Part shown: positions 1-5,255 of the stretch, one piece after another
Layout: the number at the start of each line of letters is the position of its first letter
Position numbering within the stretch: the stretch's first letter is position 1
Assembly (NCBI GenBank): GCA_900321335.1
Contig: ONVR01000080.1
Location: 1 to 5,255 of the forward strand
Reading direction: 5' to 3'
From: an uncultured Eubacteriales bacterium
GTDB lineage: Bacteria > Bacillota > Clostridia > Oscillospirales > Oscillospiraceae
Length of the DNA stretch: 5,255 bases
Translations under genes and position numbers: made by a program
Notes under the pieces: model-generated
The model's database searches: none
What the model saw: only the letters and a program-made list of their open reading frames with translations
Told to the model about the DNA's origin: nothing

Positions 1-908
1 AAGTTGGTCCGGGAGGCCACGCCCCACAGCTCGCCCCAGCCGAAGGGGAAGGTGAACTCAAAGTCCGTGGTGGCGTTGGAGTAGTGGCTCAGCTCCTCCG
101 GGTCGTGATCCCGCAGACGCAGATGCTCGCCCTTCATGCCCAGGCTCAGCAGCCAGTTGTAGCAGTATTCCTTCCAGTACTTGAACCAGTCCAGCTCCGT
201 GCCGGGCTTGCAGAAGAACTCCAGCTCCATCTGCTCGAACTCACGGGTGCGGAAGGTGAAGTTGCCCGGCGTGATCTCGTTGCGGAAACTCTTGCCGATC
301 TGGCAGACGCCGAAGGGCAGCTTTTTCCGGGTGGTGCGCTGAACGTTCTGGAAGTTGACAAAAATACCCTGTGCCGTCTCGGGACGGAGGTAAACGGTGT
401 TCTTGGCGTCCTCGGTGACGCCCTGGAAGGTCTTGAACATGAGGTTGAACTGGCGGATATCCGTCCAGTTGTGCTTGCCGCAGGAGGGACAGTTGATGGC
501 GTGCTCCTCCACAAAGGCCTTCATCTCGGCCTGGCTCATGGCGTCCACGCTGTGTCCCAGATCAAAGCTGTTTTCCTGACACCACTCCTCGATGACCTTG
601 TCGGCCCGGAAGCGCTCCTTGCACTCCTTGCAGTCCATGAGAGGATCGGAGAAGCCGCCCACGTGGCCGGAGGCCACCCAGGTCTGGGGGTTCATCAGAA
701 TGGCAGCGTCCAGCCCCACGTTGTAGGGGTTTTCCTGGACAAATTTCTTCCACCAGGCGCGCTTGACGTTGTTTTTCAGCTCCACACCCAGGGGGCCGTA
801 GTCCCAGGTGTTGGCCAGACCGCCGTAGATCTCGCTGCCGGCGAAAATAAAACCTCTGCCCTTGCACAGGGTGACGATCTTCTCCATGGATTTTTCCTTG
901 TTGTCCAT
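1..908 (-). CDS. glyQS: Glycyl-tRNA synthetase, single-chain class II type (partial, N-terminal 302 codons)
   Basis: This cytosolic enzyme charges tRNA-Gly with glycine using ATP. The reading frame opens at the ATG at 908-906, preceded by TAAGGAGG (925-918) with 9 nt spacing, which supports this start over the in-frame Met8. The frame is open to the left edge, so the C-terminal part, including the anticodon-binding domain expected in this family, is outside the window. Visible landmarks are WVASGHVGGFSDP (77-89), LRPETAQGIFVNF (174-186), and the class II motif 2 region FRNEITPG...FRTREFEQMELEF (208-231). Two CxxC pairs, C93/C96 and C140/C143, flank the insertion between the first landmark and the catalytic core and could bind zinc; that is inference. 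This is the homodimeric (alpha2) type, not the alpha-beta type with separate glyQ and glyS genes; it is also called glyS in some annotations. It is divergent from the mnmG unit. The family call is very secure. Confidence 0.97.
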   Translation of the reverse strand, partial: MDNKEKSMEKIVTLCKGRGFIFAGSEIYGGLANTWDYGPLGVELKNNVKRAWWKKFVQENPYNVGLDAAILMNPQTWVASGHVGGFSDPLMDCKECKERFRADKVIEEWCQENSFDLGHSVDAMSQAEMKAFVEEHAINCPSCGKHNWTDIRQFNLMFKTFQGVTEDAKNTVYLRPETAQGIFVNFQNVQRTTRKKLPFGVCQIGKSFRNEITPGNFTFRTREFEQMELEFFCKPGTELDWFKYWKEYCYNWLLSLGMKGEHLRLRDHDPEELSHYSNATTDFEFTFPFGWGELWGVASRTN

Positions 909-950
909 TTTCTATATCCTCCTTATTGTTACGTACAGGGTAAAAAGTAC

Positions 951-968
951 ATAATAACAATTTATTAT
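951..968. repeat. AT-rich inverted repeat overlapping the glyQS -10 box
   Basis: ATAATAA (951-957) and TTATTAT (962-968) form a perfect 7-bp inverted repeat separated by CAAT. The right arm overlaps the -10 hexamer at 964-969 and the repeat covers the predicted start site. It could be an operator, but a palindrome built from A and T around a TATAAT box can easily arise by chance. Confidence 0.45.
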
Positions 969-992
969 AGCGTATTGAGTGGCCCCGGTCAA
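964..992 (-). promoter_or_regulatory. Sigma-A type promoter of glyQS
   Basis: Read on the minus strand, TTGACC (992-987, 5 of 6 to consensus) is followed by a 17-nt spacer and a perfect TATAAT (969-964). Transcription should begin near 957, giving a leader of only about 50 nt before the ATG at 908. That is too short for a T-box riboswitch, a common control of aminoacyl-tRNA synthetase genes in Bacillota, so glyQS here is probably either constitutive or controlled at the promoter. Confidence 0.88.
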
Positions 993-1030
993 CAGTTTTC
1001 CGCAGGAAAACCGCCTGCTGAAGCGCCCCG

Positions 1031-1063
1031 TCCTATTGCATTTTCCGGGAAAATGCGATAGGA
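1031..1063. repeat. 15-bp inverted repeat (hairpin) between glyQS and the 111-aa gene
   Basis: The arms 1031-1045 (TCCTATTGCATTTTC) and 1049-1063 (GAAAATGCGATAGGA) pair over all 15 positions with a single T-G wobble and a 3-nt CGG loop. No T-tract follows on either strand, so it is not an intrinsic terminator. It ends 28 nt before the start codon of the downstream gene, just upstream of its ribosome binding site. It may be a structured 5' leader, a protein binding site, or a copy of a dispersed palindromic repeat; the sequence alone does not decide. Confidence 0.75.
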
Positions 1064-1091
1064 TAAGGGAAACCTGAGGGAGAGCGAAGCC

Positions 1092-1427
1092 ATGGGATAC
1101 AGCTTTATTGACGCCATACCCGCAAAGACAACGGTCCTTGCCGGAGAGAGCCTGAACGTTCTGGGCGGCGTTGCCAGTACGGAGAAGGCGCCCCTTGCCC
1201 TGACCGTCCGGCTTTTCGGCCGGTGCGGGGAGACCTGGAAGGTCCTGGAGGAGCAGGCGCACGTCCTGAAGCCGGAAGAACACCGGCACCTGTATTTTAC
1301 CGTGACCCCCGGGTGGTTCCGGGCCGCACCGTGGGACGGGGAGGCGCCGGAGGAGATGGAGCTGATCGTGTCGGACCGTATGCCCGCTCCCGGGGATACG
1401 GGGGTTCTTATATTTATAAAGAGGTAA
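1092..1427 (+). CDS. Uncharacterised 111-residue protein, probably co-transcribed with mnmG
   Basis: I do not recognise this family. The ATG at 1092 is preceded by GAGGGAGA (1076-1083) with 8 nt spacing, and the frame ends at TAA (1425-1427), 9 nt before the mnmG start, so the two genes look translationally coupled. No signal peptide, membrane segment or cysteine motif is seen, which suggests a soluble cytosolic protein. The sequence alternates short hydrophobic stretches with polar turns (TTVLAGESLNVLGG at 13-26, LALTVRLFGR near 35-44, RHLYFTVTPGWF near 65-76, MELIVSDR near 89-96, GVLIFIKR at the C-terminus), a pattern resembling a small beta-sandwich of Ig-like type; this is inference from pattern only. 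Base composition matches its neighbours. Good initiation signals and close packing against mnmG argue that it is a real gene. Confidence 0.8.
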   Translation: MGYSFIDAIPAKTTVLAGESLNVLGGVASTEKAPLALTVRLFGRCGETWKVLEEQAHVLKPEEHRHLYFTVTPGWFRAAPWDGEAPEEMELIVSDRMPAPGDTGVLIFIKR

Positions 1428-1436
1428 GGGATCACT

Positions 1437-3302
1437 ATGGAATTTGAAGCGGGGACCTATGATGTCGCCGTAATCGGCGCGGGTCACGCCGGGATCGAGG
1501 CGGCCCTGGCCGCAGCGCGTCTCGGGGTGAGCACCGTGTGCTTCACCATCAATCTGGACGCCGTGGGCAACATGCCCTGCAATCCCGCCATCGGCGGCAC
1601 CGGCAAGGGCCATCTGGTCCGGGAGCTGGACGCCCTGGGGGGTGAGATGGCCCGGGCGGCCGACAAGGCCTGTATTCAGTACCGGCTTCTTAACCGGGGC
1701 AAGGGCCCCGCGGTCTACTCCCTCCGGGCCCAGGCGGACCGCCGGGAGTACCAGAAGCGCATGAAGCACACCCTGGAGCTCCAGGAGAATCTGACTCTCA
1801 GGCAGGCGGAAGTGGTGGACATCGCCGTGGAAGAGGGCCGGGTCACGGCGGTCAGAACCGCCACGGGAGCCGTCTACCGGTGCCGGGCCGTGGTGGTGGC
1901 CACGGGTACGTATCTGTCCGGCCGCACCATCATCGGGGAGACCGTCCGGGAGGGCGGCCCCGACGGCATGTTCGCCGCCACGGAGCTGGGCGCAAAGCTG
2001 GCGGGACTGGGCCTGTCCATGCGCCGGTTCAAAACGGGCACGCCGCCCCGGGTCAACGCCCGGAGTGTGGATTTTTCCAAAATGACCGTTCAGCCGGGAG
2101 ACGAAAATCCCCAGCCCTTTTCCTTTTCCACGAAAACGCCCCCGGAGAACCGGGCCGTGTGCTATCTGACCTATACCAACGAGACCACCCACGGGATCAT
2201 CCGGGCCAATCTGGACCGGAGCCCCATTTACAACGGCGCCATCACCGGGACCGGGCCCCGGTACTGCCCGTCCATTGAGACGAAGGTGATGCGCTTTGCC
2301 GAAAAGCCACGGCATCAGCTTTTTATTGAGCCCATGGGACTGGACACGGAGGAGCTGTACGTACAGGGCTTTTCCTCCTCCATGCCGGAGGAGATCCAGC
2401 TGCAGATGCTCCACTCCGTGGCGGGGCTGGAGCACGCGGAGATGATGCGCCCGGCCTACGCCATCGAATATGACTGTGTGGACCCCACGGAGCTGTATGC
2501 CACCCTGGAGACGAAGAAGATCGCCGGTCTTTACGGAGCGGGACAGTTCAACGGCTCCTCCGGCTACGAGGAGGCGGCGGTCCAGGGCTTTGTGGCCGGG
2601 GTGAACGCGGCCCTGAAGATCAAGGGCAAGGCGCCCATGATCATCCGGCGGGATCAGGGCTATATCGGGACCCTCATCGACGATCTGGTGACCAAGGGGA
2701 CCAACGAGCCCTATCGGATGATGACCTCCCGGAGTGAGTACCGCCTCCTGCACAGGCAGGACAACGCCGATTTGCGCATGAGCCCCATCGGCCACCGGAT
2801 CGGTCTGGTCTCCGACGAGCGGTATCAGGCCGTGCTGCAGAAATACGAGACGGTAAAGACGGAGATCGCCCGGCTGGAAAAGACCCATATCGCGCCCACT
2901 CCGGCGCTCTGCGCCATGCTGGAGCAGCGTGGCACCACACCGCCCAAAAGCGGTGTGAGCCTGGCCGCGCTTATCTGCAGGCCGCAACTGGATTACGCCT
3001 GCCTGGCCCCCTTTGACCCGGACAGACCCCGTCTGGATCCGGCTGTGCAGGAGCAGGCGGAGATCTCTCTGAAATACGCGGGGTATCTGGACCGGCAGGA
3101 AAAGCAGTTGGCCGATTTCCGACGGATGGAGAGCCGTGAGCTCCCGGCGGATCTGGACTATGGCGGCATCGCCGGCCTGCGGCTGGAGGCCCGGCAGAAG
3201 CTGGGGCAGATCCGGCCGGCCAATCTGGGACAGGCCTCCCGGATCTCCGGCGTATCCCCGGCGGATATCACGGCGCTGATGATCCATTTGGGAAATCTGT
3301 GA
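1437..3302 (+). CDS. mnmG: tRNA uridine-5-carboxymethylaminomethyl(34) synthesis enzyme MnmG (GidA)
   Basis: MnmG works with the GTPase MnmE to place a carboxymethylaminomethyl group on C5 of the wobble uridine (U34) of certain tRNAs, using FAD, NADH and methylene-tetrahydrofolate in the cytosol. The protein is 621 residues, close to the 629 of the E. coli enzyme, and complete. The N-terminal FAD-binding GAGHAG lies at 14-19, and CNPAIGGTGKGHL at 48-60 with Cys48 is the family signature. The second conserved cysteine, in GPRYCPSIE, is Cys277. GQFNGSSGYEEAA (369-381) is the second signature, and the C-terminal GQASRISG (598-605) belongs to the MnmE-interacting domain. The ATG at 1437 follows AAGGG (1426-1430) with 6 nt spacing. 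It sits behind the 111-residue gene, not next to mnmE and rsmG as in many Bacillota. No clear intrinsic terminator follows; the T7 run at 3303-3309 has no GC-rich stem before it. Confidence 0.98.
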   Translation: MEFEAGTYDVAVIGAGHAGIEAALAAARLGVSTVCFTINLDAVGNMPCNPAIGGTGKGHLVRELDALGGEMARAADKACIQYRLLNRGKGPAVYSLRAQADRREYQKRMKHTLELQENLTLRQAEVVDIAVEEGRVTAVRTATGAVYRCRAVVVATGTYLSGRTIIGETVREGGPDGMFAATELGAKLAGLGLSMRRFKTGTPPRVNARSVDFSKMTVQPGDENPQPFSFSTKTPPENRAVCYLTYTNETTHGIIRANLDRSPIYNGAITGTGPRYCPSIETKVMRFAEKPRHQLFIEPMGLDTEELYVQGFSSSMPEEIQLQMLHSVAGLEHAEMMRPAYAIEYDCVDPTELYATLETKKIAGLYGAGQFNGSSGYEEAAVQGFVAGVNAALKIKGKAPMIIRRDQGYIGTLIDDLVTKGTNEPYRMMTSRSEYRLLHRQDNADLRMSPIGHRIGLVSDERYQAVLQKYETVKTEIARLEKTHIAPTPALCAMLEQRGTTPPKSGVSLAALICRPQLDYACLAPFDPDRPRLDPAVQEQAEISLKYAGYLDRQEKQLADFRRMESRELPADLDYGGIAGLRLEARQKLGQIRPANLGQASRISGVSPADITALMIHLGNL

Positions 3303-3320
3303 TTTTTTTGCAAATTTCCC

Positions 3321-3349
3321 TTTACAATCGGGAAGGCTTGTGATAAAAT
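3321..3349 (+). promoter_or_regulatory. Sigma-A type promoter of rpsO with extended -10
   Basis: TTTACA (3321-3326, 5 of 6 to consensus), a 17-nt spacer and TAAAAT (3344-3349, 5 of 6) form a strong promoter. TG at 3341-3342, one base before the hexamer, makes an extended -10. The start site would be near 3355-3356, giving a leader of about 110 nt to the rpsO ATG. rpsO can therefore be expressed independently of the mnmG unit upstream. The -35 box sits in the loop of a small inverted repeat, TTCCC (3316-3320) and GGGAA (3330-3334). Confidence 0.85.
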
Positions 3350-3382
3350 TTCAAAGCTGTTGTGCAATCCGTTTTCTTGGCT

Positions 3383-3421
3383 GCGGGATCGCCCATGTGA
3401 ATTGGACGCCTTTCGGCCCGC
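3383..3421 (+). promoter_or_regulatory. Candidate three-way junction in the rpsO leader (possible S15 autoregulatory site)
   Basis: Within the transcribed leader, GCGGG (3383-3387) can pair with CCCGC (3417-3421) as a closing helix. Inside it, CGCCCA (3390-3395) pairs with TGGACG (3403-3408) with one C-A mismatch, and CC (3409-3410) pairs with GG (3415-3416) around TTTC. The three helices abut almost without unpaired bases. S15 is known to repress its own mRNA in several bacteria through leader structures of differing shape, including three-way junctions that mimic its 16S rRNA site. The assignment here is inference from position and foldability; the third helix is only 2 bp. Confidence 0.45.
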
Positions 3422-3464
3422 TGCTCAGTTAACCGGAAATCAGAAAAGAAAGGATGTTTTTCCC

Positions 3465-3731
3465 ATGATCACGAAGGAAGAAAAGACTGCCGTAATCGAG
3501 GCAAACCGCACCCACGAGACGGACACGGGCTCTCCCGAGGTCCAGATCGCCATTCTCACCGAGCGCATCAATCAGCTCACCGAGCACCTGAAGGTCCATC
3601 ACAAGGACAATCACAGCCGCCTCGGCCTGCTGAAGATGGTCGGTAAGCGCCGCAACCTTCTGGACTACCTGGCCAAGAAGGACATTGAGCGCTACAGAGC
3701 CTGCATCGCCAAGCTCGGCATCAGAAAGTAA
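3465..3731 (+). CDS. rpsO: 30S ribosomal protein S15
   Basis: S15 is a primary 16S rRNA binding protein that organises the central domain (platform) of the 30S subunit. The 88-residue length is the family norm. Conserved blocks are THETDTGSPEVQIA (16-29), LTEHLKVHHKDNHSR (38-52) and VGKRRNLLDYL (59-69); His41, Asp48 and Ser51 occupy the loop known to contact 16S rRNA. The frame is open upstream to an ATG at 3360, but that would add 35 residues never seen in S15 and would start at the predicted transcription start. The ATG at 3465, preceded by GAAAGGA with 10 nt spacing, is the right start. It has its own promoter and a structured leader, and is followed by pnp, a conserved neighbour pair in bacteria. 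Confidence 0.98.
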   Translation: MITKEEKTAVIEANRTHETDTGSPEVQIAILTERINQLTEHLKVHHKDNHSRLGLLKMVGKRRNLLDYLAKKDIERYRACIAKLGIRK

Positions 3732-3736
3732 TCGCA

Positions 3737-3779
3737 GCATGGGGCTGGTTCGCATTTTTTCCGCGGACCAGCCTCGTGT
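3737..3779 (+). promoter_or_regulatory. 17-bp stem-loop in the rpsO-pnp spacer (candidate RNase III or mRNA-processing site)
   Basis: Positions 3737-3753 pair continuously with 3763-3779: an 11-bp core (3743-3753 with 3763-3773, GGCTGGTTCGC against GCGGACCAGCC) extended by six outer pairs, with four G-U wobbles in all and a 9-nt loop ATTTTTTCC. The stem starts 6 nt after the rpsO stop codon. The T run is in the loop and no T-tract follows the stem, so it is not a standard intrinsic terminator. In E. coli the rpsO-pnp region is processed by RNase III and pnp is autoregulated through its leader; a similar role here is inference. Confidence 0.65.
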
Positions 3780-3783
3780 ACGG

Positions 3784-3820
3784 TTTCAAAGCGAAAAGCC
3801 GGGATTTCAAGCCTTTGAAA
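3784..3820 (+). repeat. 8-bp inverted repeat in the pnp leader
   Basis: TTTCAAAG (3784-3791) and CTTTGAAA (3813-3820) are perfect reverse complements around a 21-nt loop. It forms the second potential stem in the rpsO-pnp spacer. Its right arm overlaps AAAATGCG (3818-3825), which could pair instead with CGCATTTT (3751-3758) in the first stem-loop, so alternative folds are possible. Confidence 0.45.
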
Positions 3821-3824
3821 ATGC

Positions 3825-3843
3825 GCCCGACACCCATGCGGGC
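3825..3843 (+). repeat. GC-rich 5-bp hairpin in the pnp leader
   Basis: GCCCG (3825-3829) pairs with CGGGC (3839-3843) around a 9-nt loop. It is the third potential stem before pnp and lies about 46 nt upstream of the ribosome binding site. No T-tract follows, so it does not look like a terminator. A stem this short may be coincidental in GC-rich DNA. Confidence 0.3.
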
Positions 3844-3903
3844 CCGTCTTCAAGTGCTGGGAATCTGTGGCTTTTCAGGAGTATTACAAAAGGAGAATAA
3901 AGT

Positions 3904-5255
3904 ATGATCATCAAGCACAGAGAATTTCCCAATCACAAAAAGTACACCATGGAGCTGGCAGGCCGCCCCCTTACCCTTGAGGTGGGCAAGCTGGCTGAGC
4001 TGGCAAACGCCGCCGTTCTGGTCAGCTACGGCGAGACCACCGTTCTCGTTACGGCTACCGCCTCCGCCCGTCCCAAGGACGGCATCGACTACTTCCCCCT
4101 GTCTGTGGAGTTCGAGGAGAAGCTCTACTCCGTTGGCCGCATTCCCGGCGGCTACCTGCGCCGTGAGGGCAAGCCCTCCGAGCGAGGCGTGCTGGCCAGC
4201 CGCATGATCGACCGGCCCATGCGCCCCCTGTTCCCCTCCGACCTGAGAAACGACGTGGTCATCGACTGCCTGGTGCTGGCAGTTGACCACAACAACTCCC
4301 CGGAGATCGCCGCCATGATCGGCGCCTCCGCCGCCGTTTCCATCTCCGATATCCCCTTCAACGGCCCCATCGCCGGCGTCGGCCTGGGTTACAAGGACGG
4401 GGAGTACTTCATCAACCCCACCTGTGAGCAGCGCGCCGTTTCCGACATGTACTGCACCATCGCCGCCACGGCGGAGAAGGTCGTCATGATCGAAGCAGGC
4501 GGCAAGGAGATCCCCGAGGACGTGATGTTCGAGGGCATCATGCAGGCCCACGCGGCCATCAAGCCCGTGGTGGCGCTGATCAACCAGATGGTGGAGGAGA
4601 TCGGCAAGCCCAAGTTCACCTATGAGCACGCCGCCTTCAACGAAGAGCTGTTTGCCAAGATCGTTGACAAGTACCTGCCCGAGGTGGAGTACTGCATGGA
4701 TACCGACGACAAGAACGTCCGGGAGGCCCGGTACAACGAGGTCGTGGAGAAGATGATCGCCGAGTTCGGCGAGGAGTACCCCGAGATCACCTCCCAGCTG
4801 GAGGAGATCACCTACAAGATCCAGAAGAAGGTCGTCAAGGCCTGGCTCATGCAGGGCAAGCGTGTCGACGGCCGCGCCATGAACGAGATCCGCCCGCTCG
4901 CTGCCGAGGTCGGCCTGATCCCTCAGGTCCACGGTTCCGGTCTCTTTACCCGCGGCCAGACCCAGGTCCTGTCCATCGCCACCCTGAGCACCCTGTCCTC
5001 CTCTCAGAAGCTGGACACCATCTTTGAAGAGGAGTCCAAGCGCTATATGCACCACTACAACTTCCCCTCCTTCTCCGTGGGCGAGGCAAGACCCAGCCGC
5101 TCCGTCTCCCGCCGGGAGTACGGCCACGGCGCCCTGGCGGAGAAGGCTCTCGAGCCCGTGATCCCCAGCGTGGAGGAGTTCCCCTACGCCATTCGGGTGG
5201 TGTCCGAGGTACTCTCCTCCAACGGCTCCACCTCTCAGGGCTCCATCTGCGGCTC
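3904..5255 (+). CDS. pnp: Polynucleotide phosphorylase (partial, N-terminal 450 codons)
   Basis: PNPase is a trimeric 3'-5' exoribonuclease that degrades RNA with phosphate to release nucleoside diphosphates, and can add tails in reverse. The ATG at 3904 follows AAAGGAG (3889-3895) with 8 nt spacing. The first RNase PH-like domain shows GGYLRREGKPSERG (82-95) and RPMRPLFP (104-111). An alpha-helical linker follows, and GKRVDGR (318-324) opens the second, catalytic PH domain with GSGLFTRGQTQ, MHHYNFPSFSVGE (382-394) and GHGALAEKAL. SNGSTSQ (439-445) matches the serine-rich phosphate-binding loop. The frame runs off the right edge; the downstream catalytic aspartates and the C-terminal KH and S1 RNA-binding domains expected in this roughly 700-residue family are not visible. 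No promoter is apparent in the 172-nt spacer, so it is probably read from the rpsO promoter. Confidence 0.98.
   Translation, partial: MIIKHREFPNHKKYTMELAGRPLTLEVGKLAELANAAVLVSYGETTVLVTATASARPKDGIDYFPLSVEFEEKLYSVGRIPGGYLRREGKPSERGVLASRMIDRPMRPLFPSDLRNDVVIDCLVLAVDHNNSPEIAAMIGASAAVSISDIPFNGPIAGVGLGYKDGEYFINPTCEQRAVSDMYCTIAATAEKVVMIEAGGKEIPEDVMFEGIMQAHAAIKPVVALINQMVEEIGKPKFTYEHAAFNEELFAKIVDKYLPEVEYCMDTDDKNVREARYNEVVEKMIAEFGEEYPEITSQLEEITYKIQKKVVKAWLMQGKRVDGRAMNEIRPLAAEVGLIPQVHGSGLFTRGQTQVLSIATLSTLSSSQKLDTIFEEESKRYMHHYNFPSFSVGEARPSRSVSRREYGHGALAEKALEPVIPSVEEFPYAIRVVSEVLSSNGSTSQGSICG

Noticed and set aside
84..1061. 325-codon open frame on the plus strand
   Set aside because: It is the antisense shadow of glyQS and runs through the glyQS promoter; the opposite strand encodes clear glycyl-tRNA synthetase motifs.
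1036..1064. Possible plus-strand promoter TTGCAT, 17 nt, TAGGAT for the 111-residue gene
   Set aside because: The spacing fits, but the -35 matches consensus at only 3 of 6 positions and the -10 at 4 of 6, and both fall inside the hairpin arms, so the match may be accidental. I see no better promoter for this unit between 993 and 1091.
1408..1420. AT-rich TTATATTTATAAA before mnmG as an internal promoter
   Set aside because: TATAAA at 1415-1420 resembles a -10 box, but there is no -35 at the right distance and the transcript would begin within or after the mnmG ribosome binding site. It encodes the C-terminal LIFIK of the upstream protein.
912..3287. 791-codon open frame on the minus strand
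   Set aside because: It lies antisense to mnmG, the 111-residue gene and the intergenic region. Its product is low-complexity in style (rich in G, R, H, L, P) with no recognisable domain. Long antisense frames are expected opposite GC-rich genes with codon bias, and the plus-strand MnmG match is unambiguous.
3303..3309. T7 run after mnmG as an intrinsic terminator
   Set aside because: No stable GC-rich stem lies immediately upstream of the T run; the only pairing nearby (3290-3296 with 3314-3320) has the T run in its loop.
3360..3464. Upstream in-frame start extending S15 by 35 residues
   Set aside because: S15 proteins are about 88 residues, the ATG at 3465 has its own ribosome binding site, and the 3360 ATG would sit only a few bases from the predicted transcription start.
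3850..5127. 425-codon open frame on the minus strand
   Set aside because: It is antisense to pnp, with a repetitive G, L, V, D and H-rich product typical of shadow frames; PNPase on the plus strand is certain.

Overview
The window is GC-rich and holds five genes, all readable as intact or edge-truncated housekeeping-type genes. The combination suggests a GC-rich member of the Bacillota (Clostridia, perhaps the Oscillospiraceae and relatives): a single-chain class II glycyl-tRNA synthetase, strong AGGAGG-type ribosome binding sites, near-consensus sigma-A promoters, and a PNPase and S15 of Bacillota-like sequence. This placement is an inference from sequence style, not a database match.

Layout. 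Positions 1-908 (minus strand) carry the N-terminal 302 codons of glyQS, running off the left edge. It is transcribed leftward from a near-consensus promoter at 964-992. A divergent intergenic region (909-1091) follows, holding that promoter, a small AT-rich palindrome overlapping its -10 box, and a 15-bp perfect-length hairpin at 1031-1063. Rightward, an unrecognised 111-residue protein gene (1092-1427) lies 9 nt upstream of mnmG (1437-3302), apparently as one transcription unit. Next comes rpsO (3465-3731) with its own extended -10 promoter (3321-3349) and a leader of about 110 nt that can fold into a three-way junction. A 172-nt structured spacer with a 17-bp stem leads to pnp (3904 to the right edge, N-terminal 450 codons).

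How the genes fit together. All four recognised genes act in RNA metabolism and translation: tRNA charging (GlyRS), tRNA wobble-uridine modification (MnmG), 30S assembly (S15) and RNA turnover (PNPase). The rpsO-pnp pair is a widely conserved neighbourhood, and both genes are known in other bacteria to be regulated after transcription through their leaders. The structured leaders seen here fit that pattern. mnmG lies apart from mnmE and rsmG, its usual partners in many Bacillota.

I found no mobile element, CRISPR array, tRNA or rRNA gene, phage gene or defence system. The least explained parts are the 111-residue protein, the intergenic hairpin at 1031-1063, and the structured leaders of rpsO and pnp. 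I do not see evidence of a new multi-gene system.
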